Source: Dysidea avara
Taxonomy: Eukaryota; Porifera; Demospongiae; Dictyoceratida; Dysideidae
Direction: 5' to 3'
DNA: 64,000 nucleotides
Assembly (NCBI RefSeq): GCF_963678975.1
Contig: NC_089281.1
Coordinates: forward strand, 25,772,765 to 25,836,764
How positions within the stretch are numbered: position 1 is the first letter of the stretch; every line of letters starts with the position of its first letter. The position numbers and the translations under genes were made by a program. The notes under the pieces are model-generated. The model ran no database searches and was not told where the DNA came from. It saw only the letters and a list, made by a program, of their open reading frames with translations. Shown one piece after another: positions 1 to 11,700 of the stretch.

Positions 1-3000
1 CATATATGCAACAGCTACCACTGGTGTATATTCATAAATGAGAAGCCCTTTTTGATGAATAAGAAAAGTCCCTCAGTAAACAAGGGAATCAAAAGAGAAG
101 TCATATAGTCAGACTAGGGATTTATTCTGCATTCATTAGAATTTCAGTGTCAGTCAGAATTATGACTCACTCTATTACAGCCATTATTGTGTGGGATAGC
201 AATGATAAAAAACCTTTCATACACAAAAAATGTGCACATACAGAAAGTTAAAATATGTACATGCACATTTTGTGCATATGATGTTTACAATGTATAATAG
301 TGCATGTATGGATTCCAGCTAAGCACAACAGTTTTCCATTAGCTATACCAGGCCATGTGCAGCACCTGTTATACAAACCTGACCTCACTATAGTGTAAGA
401 TTCCCCATATGAGGGTATACATATGGGGTATCTATGCTTCAGGACCTAATTGACACCACCATGCAGCTAGTATAATTAAGGTACAATTTTAAAGAGCCAT
501 TCATCACATGAGGTTTTATACAGGTGTTTGCAAACGGTAAAAAGTTGGGAAATGCACTTCAGTATGATCTACCTACTTGGGGTGAATGCTGAATTAACAT
601 AACCACTTATAGTGGAACATCAGTAACCCGAACACCTGTGATCTAAACTTTCTCTTCACTGAACACTTAATGATTGTTCTATTAGAGTAGTAAGCATTTT
701 TATTGCTTGCAAGTGTTAGCTAAATAGTTTTCAGCTGATTTTGCATATAACTTGAGAAATGGACTTTTCAGCCATCTGAATATTAACTATATGAGAGTAA
801 CTGACTTTGCACCGTACTTTGAAACAGTGTTGCAAATTCATGTGGCCAGGCAGTGACTTGCTTGCATGTTGCATAGATTTTAAAATTCAACTTATCATGA
901 TGCCTGACTTAACTTTGGGGTACTACAACTTGGTATTTAGTCATTCACTGGGTGTTATAGGTGAGGCCTATATAGAGAGAAAATCATATAACGAAAGTCT
1001 TGAAACATATCTCAGCTTAATCCTGTCGTGTAGTGAAGATAAAAATGAGATGATAATAACCAACAACTCTATAGGAAGTGTTAGCAGATTGACAAAAGAC
1101 TTCTTACTGGTCTGATCTTTCTCCATTAGTATTAATTGTCCCCAAATGCACAGGATATAATATATATATAGTGAGCTTCAGCACACATATGTGAGGAGAC
1201 ATTTGCTATAAATGTACATTGTTCATGTCAACTTTTGTACACCAACACCTCGTATGGAAGTTATAACAAATGAAATTGTTAAATGTCTATCTCATGCCCA
1301 TGGTAGTGTGATACCAGAGACACTTTATGAACACAGTGATACTGGAAGGGCTCATGACTTCCTGCTCATAGAAATTTAGTGCATTAAATTTGGTGTAGCT
1401 AACTGCATGATCTTACAAGGGCCATGTACGTATCATTCAGTACTATATATAATACGGATTATGAGATTTGTGCTTTTCCACGAAGTAATATTGACAAAAA
1501 AACTATTCTTACAATACCTTCATCTTGGAGTATTTGCTACCTAGAATCAAGCAAAAGCATGCCTTGACTGACTGATGCCTCAACAAATAATTTGTGACCC
1601 ACTGAGCAAAAAGCTGACTAGTTTGTATTTTTCTTGAGGGGTTGCCAATACCCATCCCCCCCACAAAACCCCTAAATTGTGTACGAGAATCCCTTAAAAT
1701 ATTTAAAGATTTCAAAAATCGTTATTTAATTCAATTAAAATTTTTATAGCTAGTGTAGGTAATAGGAAATAGCTGACAGGGGATAACAGGAGCCACGACA
1801 GAGACAAGGTGTACTTTGCACAGATTAATAAAACATCCAGTAGTCAATTAACTACTCCAAATAGCTAGCTCAGTCATTGTCAAAGCCATCCTTAAAGCCT
1901 TGTCATGATTTTAGTCACCATGACAAATCATTGATGAATATATATAGCTAATAATAGTTCTGAAATTCTTAACTACATTCACTACCAGTCACTTGTACCC
2001 ATGGATTCTAAATCTAGTTCTGTACTCGTATGAATTAACTGCATGACTATTAGTATTAAGTTTGTAAACAGATGGAAATGAAAATGTATTTTATATGTGA
2101 TTTAAGGATTTCTAAGATAGTGTGTAAGAGTCCCAGGTTGTTGGCAACCCCTTGATTATTCTCAAACCTCTTCTTATTCTTTGTTGAAAAACTCATTGGG
2201 CTATAGAGCTATGACCTGGACCAAGTGTACATCACTGGTTATTGGCTCCCATAACTGATTAACTAACTGATTAATTGGCTTAATGTATTATTTCAGTTTA
2301 CATTTTTTCAAACAGTGTTTAATTAATCAAATGTGCTGTTTGACAAAAAAAGGTATAAAATGTGGTTATCAAACAATAAACAGGCACTTCAAACACTTGT
2401 TGTACCCTTTATGACAATTTACACATTCTGAGAACAAATTTTGAGAGTTGATGATGCTATTTTGAAAACAATCTTAATCCCAAGAAACTTAGGTTCTTGG
2501 ATATTGAATAGCTTACTAGCTCTGTAGGAATTTTGATAGTTACAAATGTACCACCTTTAAGAATACTAAGTCACTTCCATACCAGCAGTTGATACAATTG
2601 TGACCGGGATCAAGAATTTTGATCGTTGAAATTTTGCCTTGATCACTTGATTACACTTATAAAAAGAGCCTTGATTCTTGATTAGAGTTGTGAAACCGGA
2701 CAGAATATCGTAACCAATTACTGAGCAGATCATAATTGTCAGTTATCCGGTTAACTAACATTTTCTGCAATCTTCATGCTGCACTCAACAGAGCAATGTT
2801 GTTAAAAATTCGCGGATTTGCAAACACTCCAAAAATGTATTAGACTATATGGAGATCTAAATATTTGAAGGATAAAATTTTCACTGGTAACCCCCCAAAC
2901 CGCGAAATCAGCGAAAATTTCCCCCCCGAAATGTTTAGGCTATACCCCGGGCTATACGGTATCATGCCTGTTCATACATCATTAATCTCTCCCAGTACTC

Positions 3001-3060
3001 ACATTCATTTGTGTGACTGATTTTTCTTCCCCACCTCGTTCCTCACTATTAAACGAGCCC
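1..3060. other. gene-poor, repeat-bearing stretch
   Basis: No convincing coding exon is visible on either strand. The open frame at 807-1115 has no recognisable domain and I treat it as chance. Small structures are present: a hairpin at about 403-428 built on CCCCATATG/CATATGGGG, and a copy of the dispersed CTATTAGAGTA motif at 672-690. Runs near 2890-2930 (GCGAAAATTTCCCCCC) resemble sequence at about 36590-36620. Confidence 0.5.
2597..2700. repeat. partial MITE with GTGACCGGGATCAAG end
   Basis: It starts with GTGACCGGGATCAAG and runs through GATCACTTGATTAC and GAGCCTTGATTCTTGAT. The same order of blocks occurs at about 15372-15606, where the opposite end (CTTGATCCCGGTCAC) is also present. 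This copy appears to lack its second half. Confidence 0.55.
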
Positions 3061-3071
3061 ACTATGTTATA

Positions 3072-3294
3072 CCACAGATAGTTTTGCCATATAGTTTCGC
3101 GTTACTGATTTCTATGCACGGCGCTTATCGATTGGAAATTATAAGTGCCTGCTTCAAAAGACGAAAGAACAGGCGCTTATAATTCCCAATTGATAAGCGT
3201 CGTAGAAGTAGAAGCCACCGGAAGCCACCATAGATAGTATCATAGATCCTTTACACCCGTATATTCTCCACACCGGAGAATATACTATCTGTGG
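3072..3294. repeat. foldback MITE-like palindrome
   Basis: CCACAGATAGT at 3072 is matched by ACTATCTGTGG at 3284-3294. Inside it, a longer near-perfect hairpin at about 3119-3212 pairs GCGCTTATCGATTGG with CCAATTGATAAGCG. A third stem lies at about 3259-3284 (TATTCTCC/GGAGAATA). No coding capacity. Confidence 0.55.
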
Positions 3295-3387
3295 AGCCAT
3301 CTGACCTTCCAGAGCAAGGACAAGGTCAAAGTGGATTTTTTTTTTAAAGTTCAAAGTAGTAGGGCGTAGTACTCCAAACTTTGATGT

Positions 3388-3404
3388 CTGGGTTCAAATC
3401 CCAG
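3388..3404 (+). other. tRNA-like T-arm / B-box (SINE or tRNA relic)
   Basis: CTGGG-TTCAAAT-CCCAG forms a perfect 5-bp stem and 7-nt loop and contains a B-box-like GGTTCAAATCC. It is followed by a few bases and a T-run. I could not find a matching acceptor 5' strand (GATACAA expected) or a good D-arm upstream, so an intact tRNA gene is not supported. A tRNA-derived SINE fragment is the simplest reading. Confidence 0.35.
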
Positions 3405-3659
3405 TTGTATCATTCTTTTTTAATTGTACCATAGATAATACATTTGATCGTACCATATATCATACTTTCGTTTGATCTGTGCTTGGTAATACTGAGGATG
3501 ATATTGTTTGTAAGACTGGCTTCCTCTCATTAATATAGCAGAACTAAACCTAGCTACTTATCCTGACTTCAACCAGAGCTCAATTGCAAGGCTCAATCTC
3601 CCCATAGCAGCACAACTCAGCAGTTGAAAACACAAAAAGCCCATTTCAACTCATCTCTA

Positions 3660-4037
3660 ATGTGTTGTTCATATTTCTCCCATTCCGGCACAGGAACAAT
3701 CAAGAGACCTGGGCTGCGAGTAAGAGGCTGTAAGGGAAGTTCAACTCTCACATTGGCACACACTTCAGTACTATGGATAGAAACTGTAACTCAGTCATTA
3801 TGGCAGAAGATAGAAAATCCACCGGTTGTGCAGTTCAGTCATCGCATATGTTCAACTGTAAATCGCAGCCCTTACAACACACAGGAAAACCAAAGGGGAT
3901 CTATACCGCAGATAGATATGGCACTGGAAGATAGACTTGTGAAGGGCAAACTCAGCTTATGTCAGTGCTCATCAACAAGCAATGCAGACAGTCAGGAAGA
4001 AAGGATCCAGGGAGAGGGGCGCACCATCAAGATGTAG
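3660..4037 (+). CDS. anonymous open frame (hypothetical, weak)
   Basis: An open frame of about 125 codons runs from an ATG at 3660 to TAG at 4037. I recognise no domain, signal peptide or membrane segment. A plausible splice acceptor (pyrimidine-rich, ending GGCACAG) sits at about 3690, so it could instead be the last exon of a gene lying elsewhere. The deduced protein is basic and Ser/Gln-rich, and Cys residues are scattered without pattern. It is surrounded by repeats. It may be chance or an old transposon remnant; nothing in the neighbourhood indicates a function. Confidence 0.2.
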   Translation: MCCSYFSHSGTGTIKRPGLRVRGCKGSSTLTLAHTSVLWIETVTQSLWQKIENPPVVQFSHRICSTVNRSPYNTQENQRGSIPQIDMALEDRLVKGKLSLCQCSSTSNADSQEERIQGEGRTIKM

Positions 4038-4500
4038 GAGGTCAGGGAGATATTTAAGGAATTTCTATGAGGATCTCTAGCTTCAAGTTAAAATTAATGT
4101 AGCTAGTCCAACTTTGCAGAGGTGTGTGGTGTGAGGAGACATGATATGTAAAAAGATCTGTGCCATTGTGAGTAGTGGACTTATTGTGGGACTTGGAAAC
4201 AACTTCTGCTAGATAGTCACCCAGCCAATTTCATTTATACATTCGTGCTGCCTCCAATACCCTCTCTACTGTTGGAATGGTGACATATTCAGTGTGCTGC
4301 AAAATGCTTTCTTTGTGGGTGCGCTCAACCAAATACAGCTCTTATCTTAGGTGGCTGTCCTGTTGCCTTGTCTCAAGAATGCTTCACATATCAACACAAT
4401 CAGGTTTGGCTTCGGGAGTTTTAGTGCCATGTGTGTTTATGCAGACTTACCAAGTATGAGAAGTTTTGAGAGCTAGTAAATCTCCAAGTCTTGTCCAAAT

Positions 4501-4889
4501 TATAGTATGTTCACGTTGAGCTGAATCCTGAAAAACGGCTAAAAATTAAAAGTGGATTTTTTCTCAACAGAGTGAACATTTCAGCCAACCAGATGATTAT
4601 TGGTAACAGCAAAAGGTGTCAACAACAGACACGTATGGTTTGGCTCCAGTACAAGTACTGGAAAGGGCTGTAATGGACAATGTACTTATATGGCTTCCCC
4701 ATAGGAAATGTATTGTGAGAATTTTGATTTGCCATAAATATTATGTCAAACATTTGAACAAAAAGATTTTGAAATATTTTTAGCAGGTTAAGCAGTACTA
4801 CAAATGAGCCAAATTTCAAGATCATGTGCAATTGCATCCATGAGTTATTAAATGTTTTTGAGGGTTCAGCTCAACGTGAACATACTATA
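4501..4889. mobile_element. 389-bp MITE with ~25-bp terminal inverted repeats
   Basis: TATAGTATGTTCACGTTGAG at 4501 is the inverse of the sequence ending at 4889 (CTCAACGTGAACATACTATA). The match continues for about 25 bp (CTGAA/TTCAG). The outer TA on each side would fit a TA target duplication of the Tc1/mariner type. The interior is AT-rich and non-coding; small open frames at 4619-4837 and 4824-5099 overlap it and are rejected. Confidence 0.7.
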
Positions 4890-5359
4890 GATCGTTTAGG
4901 AATCCCCTCACATTATGACATCATTGAGCTTAGTGTTCTGTGCCACTATTTGCCATCATTATTGACAGTACTGTTTAACACCATGAATTTCATTAATCAG
5001 TCAATCTCAAAGTCACAATGTAGGAAGCCTCTTTCACTCTACCAAACTGAAGGAAACACATGGCATTACACCGACTGTACTATTAGCTATTTATCATAAA
5101 ATATTTTTAAACAGAGGGCTCTAGATCTGTTCCAGGTGGTTGTAAACCAGTCAGCATGATTTCTCTAGGGGGTTCTGGAGGCATGCTCCCACAGGAAATT
5201 TTTTGAGGATTTAGCCTTCTCAGGTCAATTTTACACACTGACTGCTGTTAGAGCAACTGACTGTTCTATTAGAGTATTTCAATTTTTTGCAAACTAAAAG
5301 CAGAAAATTATTAGGGAGCTCCAGCCCCCTTTGGGTTGCTACACCATGTTTATCGAGTA

Positions 5360-5365
5360 TTTATT
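5360..5365 (-). terminator. possible poly(A) signal for the PH/ANK/WD gene
   Basis: On the minus strand this reads AATAAA. It lies about 120 bp past a possible terminal exon at 5484-5506, which would add five or six codons and a TAG after the last clear WD exon. Both are weak assignments. Confidence 0.25.
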
Positions 5366-5794
5366 TACTGCAAGACAGTGGATATACCTGTACCCCTTCT
5401 AAGGTACTGTAGACAGCATGAGGGCCAGGCGAAACCACCCTAGCTGATCTATCTAGCACCAGGAGCTAAGCGCCAATAAGCTCCTACCAGATGCGACTAG
5501 CTGGCCCTATTAAATTGCAGTCTTTTACCACATATGCTGTACATGCATATTAAACATATTTTTAGATTCGTAGATTATGTTTCAATCACATAAAAAGTGC
5601 ACATATATAAAATGTACTATACAACTGTCTTCTCACAAAATACATAGATGGGGAAAATTAAAAAAATGAAACTTAAATTTTCATTGAATATACAATACAA
5701 GTGTATTTAAGCTTTTGATACATTCGGCTTTGCTATAAGGAAGAGAGAACCAAAGCTGAAACATATAAAATGTGCATCAGTAACAATAACTTAC

Positions 5795-8700
5795 TTTGCC
5801 AAATTTGGAGATCTCCATTGGCTGCACCCATGGCAAGAAAGTTTCCATCAGGTGAGTATTCCATACAAGAAATTGATGTCTACACACAAAGAGAACCATG
5901 TAGCATGAGGAAATACAGTACTTCTCTTTACATAAACAAACACATCAATCTTAACATGCAGCATGTTCAGTGCTAGAATTAACAATTGGACATTGGTCAT
6001 TCTCTGACCAACTTCAGCACTAAACTGACCACAAATTCATTATGGCTGAATATAAAGTTTAAATGTGCATTTTCAGTGGCGACGTAATTACAAGTACGCA
6101 GAAAAATTTGGAATTTTCAGCTAGAATAGGGACCATTAGTACTGAAACAGTAGGGATATAACACTTCTTATTGTTTTACTGTGATTATCAGGCACTACTC
6201 CAACTTGTTTCAATACTTTTTATCAATGTGCTATGGTCCCAACTTTAGTTGAAAATTCCAAATTTTTCTGTGTATTTGTTTGTTAACTTTTTTTCTAAAT
6301 AATTATTATGGCTGGTGAACCCACATATATCGCACCTGAAATGGTACCGCGCGCCCCAATCATCGTCTGAAAAGTGAAGCATCCATTACGCTTCTTTGTC
6401 AGCTTTGTTCAACCAGTTACGCAGCATTTCAAATCAAGAACTGTTTGAAAAGCACCTCTGCAATCCACGCATACCGAAAGAAATGGTGCCGCGCCCCCCG
6501 GTTATATCAATTATCGTCTGAAAAGTGAAGTATCCGTTGTCGGCTATGTTCAACCCGTTACACAGTAATACGAATCAAGAACTGCTTGAAAAGCATCTCT
6601 GCTATCAAAATAGCCACTATGACAAATACGGATGATTTCCGTTACGAAGGGAAGCCATCACGTGCTATCACCAAATCGACACTTTTTGCTGTCAGCAAAG
6701 ATGAATGGGACACAAAGGAGGACACTGGTAAGTCCATGAAGAATGCATGGTACGCACTGTGGCATGCCAAAAGGCACATCTCGGACTGAAGCGATGCAGA
6801 ACAGTGAAAAAATCAAGCCCCTAGCTGCAGCTGTTATCGAGGTACGCTTGTCTGAAAACATCAGTCAGTCAGTCAGTCAGTCAGTAGAAAATTCCGTAGC
6901 GACTTGTTGAAAGCATTCTGAAGGCTTTTAAGGGCTTAGATTTACCTAACCAATACTGCCTTAACGTCGTCAGGAAAAATTGAGGCTGGTTTCTGGGTGA
7001 TGCTAGTTCGTGGGCCACGCCTACTCCTTTGTGGTCCCTACTATACAGTTACTATCGTACTGTATGACATGCAAATATTATTAGATGGTGCATCAATTTG
7101 TGAACACTCACATTAGTTGAGAAGCATACAGCCAAAACATTTACACATCAAGAGAGAAAAACCTTTTGAATGTGTCATTAAAGTAAACAGCTAGTATACA
7201 CAAGAAATACATCATTTGAAAGTTTGTTGATACACCTGTAGCTAAGGTGTGTTTATGCAAAACTTAGTAAACAACAGCTGTGATTACAAAGTTGTAAGGA
7301 ACTAGAAAAAACAGATTCCATTTTCACATATATGAATGTTATACAGACTTTAAGAGATGATCACTTCATATGTGAAGACATTAGCATGCAATTTACCGTC
7401 TGTGTTTCCAAGACAAATTGTTGAGCTCTTGATGTCAAATTGAATACTTGGACAGTGCCAGACTCCAGCCCAGCACACAACTGCCTCCCATTAGTAGAGT
7501 ATGCTAGACTAGTGACGCTAGCACCTGCAAAGGGTGGTGATAAACTGGGAGTGTAAACAAACTACAAAAGTTACCTTTAGTTGAAGAAAAACTAGCTATA
7601 ACTTCAGCAGTTTTGCTATTGTAGACTTTAATTGTGCCTTGGCAAGCCACTGCCAGTTCCCTGAAACATTAAGAGATACAATAGTGACACACAACAAAAA
7701 CACAAACTACTTACTCTGCTGTAACAGTGGAGAACTGTATAATAACTTCAACATCAAATCCACCATGTCCTAGTATAATATATATATACAGAGTTAAAGA
7801 CACTTCATCACAAATATATGTTACTCCTACACACACACACAACACACATACGTATACAACATACACTCAAAGGTGACATTTGACAATGTGTCCAAAGCAA
7901 TGTGATGTATAAATGCTGACCATTTTCCCACCAATTTCTTTCAATATTGGTTGGATATATTATTGTGTACTTTTCAATTGGGAAAACCAATAATAACCTA
8001 CATTTTCTATCTTCTAAAAAATAAACAAAACAGCCCACCAATCATTTTGACCCTTGTTTCTAGTACTGATAGTATACAAATATCATACACCCATAACTTA
8101 CCTGTATCAATGGTTTGAATACACTTGCACGTCATCCAGTCAAATATACGTATCAACTTGTTCCCTTTAGGATGGAACAGTGACCCCGGCTGGATCACAG
8201 TAGCCAATAGATGAGAATCAGGAACCTGACTAACTACCATCCTGTAACAAGTGAAGATACCACAATGACATACACTAACACAAATATGTACTACTTACGC
8301 GTATGTGGTTGATTTTCCATCCTAGAAATTAACAAAGTGATCATTAATACACTATTTGTAGCAGTAACACTTACCACCGCAGCACTGAAGAACTTTTGAC
8401 ATGTGCGCAGGTACAAATTCTCACTCAAAACTGGCCACAACTTGATCTAATAGAATTAGATAGAATATCAAACAGTGCACAGTGAAGCCACATTAGTAAT
8501 ATGGGACAAAAGAGTAAGGCTTCAGTAACAAGACAGTTCCTTATTAATTGAAATCATAGGTACACCTTAACTTTATTTGGGACACACTTGATGAGATGGT
8601 CTTTAATGTGAATGGACAGTTGCTAAGAAAGATTTCACTCTATATAGACTACTTACTTATGCCCAACAGTGAACTATACACAACATAATACAAGACTAAA

Positions 8701-11700
8701 CTTATGCTGAAAGGTACACATCATATACAATTCTTACCGATGCTTCCTCGTCTTCAACATCAGCTGTGACTAAGTGTCCATTAGGTGTGAACCCAACCAC
8801 GTGTAATGCCAAGTCCTACAGTTAAGGAATAGGAAAGATAATGTTCCACAAATATGATGTGAAAGCAACACACTTCTACAATAGCTTCATAGTCTTCATC
8901 AGTATCAAGGACACTTCTTCTCCATGCCTCCATACTTGAAGATAACAACTGAATGGTGGTGGAACCAACAGCCACAAAAGTTCCTTGAGCCGCGATACTT
9001 AAGATGGTATTGTCAAGCTGTACAGTTCTCTTGCACTCTGCTCCAACTATATCCCAGAATCCGACCTACACAGATTTTACTTCATCAGCAATTGCATGCA
9101 TCACATAATATGCAGACACAATGTCCACCATCCAATCAACTTAGAGCATTTATATTACTTCTTCTGGTAATTGCATTTATTATCAATGACAAATTGTTAT
9201 TCCAAAAAGAGTGGGCTGGTTTACACAGTAACCAACAGACACATGCACTAAAGGTTTTGGTAGTGAAAAGAAATGTCAAGGAATTTATCCACTTGGACTC
9301 AGTAAAACACATACAGTAGATATGTATGGCATTACCTGGTGATCTTTTGAGCCAGTTACAAGCATGTTGCCATCAGAGAAACACATGCTAGCAATTCCCT
9401 CAGGGTAACCTGTTGCTATGGTGTGCAGACTTTCATACGGAACTCCATCTTCTTCAGGTGAAGGAGCCAATAAGTTGTATACCTTCAAAATAAATCAAAT
9501 GTTTTAACCATGATTGTGGGCACTGTAATATCTTCACTACATGACTGTAACAAAATCTCTTACCTCATGATGCTTATTAAGATAAGCCAACTCAGCAGGT
9601 GTATGGTTTTCGATCGTTTCTCTGATATCTGTCTTTGCATTTTTATCTAATAATAGTTTGGTTATTTCATAGTGACCGTGCTGTGCGGCTTCGTGTAGTG
9701 GTGTCCGCTTACTACAACCTGTTGAGTTAACCTCGGCTCCACTATTGTAAGAATTACAGGTAAATGTATGGGTATTATAAATTAACAAAAAACTTACTGC
9801 TCAATTAGAAAACTGCTAATTTCTAGATGCCCATGTTTACATGCCTCATGGAGTGGAGTATTTCCCTTCCAATCCTATTAAACATTTTAAAAAGATGTAA
9901 ATTTATTTTATTGCTGACTAACTGTTTTGTTTATTTCTGCTTCACTGCTGATGAGAAGTTGCATGACAGTAAAATTGCCTCTCTCACATGCCCAGTGTAA
10001 CAAGGTACCTCCGTTGCTTGACTCAGTAGAATCAGGGTTAGCACCGCAATGGAGTAATAGATATTCTAGAGCCTAGATGGATAAGAAACAGGAAATTCAA
10101 AATGTACAATACATTAATTGATGACAACACAACCCTATAAGCTTTACAGCAAGTACAAGTTAAAATGTATTCATAGAATTATCTACAGGTACACTGGCTT
10201 ATCCTAACCTGGTAGTGGTCATGAAGGAAAGCTAGAAAGATTGGTTTGTGAGGTGTTGTTCCTGACGTGGCCATCTCAATGTCTGCTCCCATATCAATCT
10301 CACTCTGAATAGCAGCTGTATCACCATTCTGTCGGTGAAACAACAGGGATTATTTCTTTAGCAAAACTACTGAAACCAAGAGTTCATAATATAGTAATGG
10401 GGCCCCCACTACTATATCATGAACTCTTGCTGAAACGTGTATACAACACATCTGTACACAGTAAACAAGCTGAATGTAAATTATCATCGTCAAAACATCA
10501 GAGGTGGTTTTAGGGCTTGAATAAGATTAAAAGGTGTTTGCTTGTTGTTTGTCAAGTTGGTGTAGTTTTACAATGACAACTGAAGTGTGCCTGTACTCAA
10601 GTTACACACGAACTGTTTTTGGCTTTTACATTGAATATATTTTTATGTTATTATCATAAATGCTTGAGTTGTGGGATGTTTGGTGAATATGGTGACAGGA
10701 CTTGTCATGTTTTAACATGCAGTACATAATTCATGGATATAAGTATATCTGCAGACTAAGCCCACATTCACACATACAGGTGTACATAAAGAATCAAGCT
10801 ACACTGCTCATGCACTAACATAACCACTGTACCTTGCATGCCAGGTGTAGTTGGGCGAAGCCATCTTTGTTCGTAGTCAGTGGGTTGCTAGTTGAAGTTG
10901 AGAATTTGCCTCTGATCACCTTATTAACGCTCTGTGAATGGGTGGTGTTAATATACACATGAATGTAACATGTATGCCATATGAAGGATATGAAGCAGGT
11001 GTACATGTGTTTGTGTACATAAATTCTCTGTGTGTGCACCAAGTGCAGCATAACGCACACAAAGTGCTCTACTACCAGAAAGCTGTGATGATTTATCAAC
11101 TAAGTCTACTGTGAGGCAGAAGGACATCATCTTATGGATCAATACAGGTCTTTTTTACCACACAAAAGACTACTATCTGTATGCAATGAAATAAAAAGGG
11201 GGTCAAGCCTCTCCGTTAAATTCATCTACGTACTATGTGTACACAACAGGGACACAGCAAAATATTCTGCCACCATTAAACTTAGCAGCTGATTTAATAA
11301 TCACTTCACATTAATCTCAGAGGACAAGCTTTATCTAACACAGTTTTGACTGGAGATGGTGATCAAAGCCTTGGGATCTACTTGCTCTATACACAAAGTA
11401 ATTCAGGCCTATACACATATGACAACAATTCCCTAATGTGGTACAAATACACAATGTGTACAGTAGCTACTGGGCCAGTCCAATGTTGGTACACACCCCA
11501 GGATGTTTACAGAACAATGTTATTCTGAATTGGGTTAAATTGTACATATATATATACAAATATATGCATGAATAATAGTTGGGTACTTACAAAAGATGAT
11601 CTTCGGCCTGGACGAGGTGATAAATTAACTGGAGAGCTCATGCCTACCGGTGAGTTTAGTAAGGCAGACGGTCTAGGACTTGAGCTAGGGTTTATAATTT

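Noticed and set aside
3361..3420. Intact tRNA gene
   Set aside because: Only the T-arm pairs; no acceptor 5' strand, D-arm or anticodon stem could be matched upstream.
4619..5099. Two facing open frames over the 4.5-4.9 kb MITE
   Set aside because: They overlap a non-coding palindromic element and show no domain.
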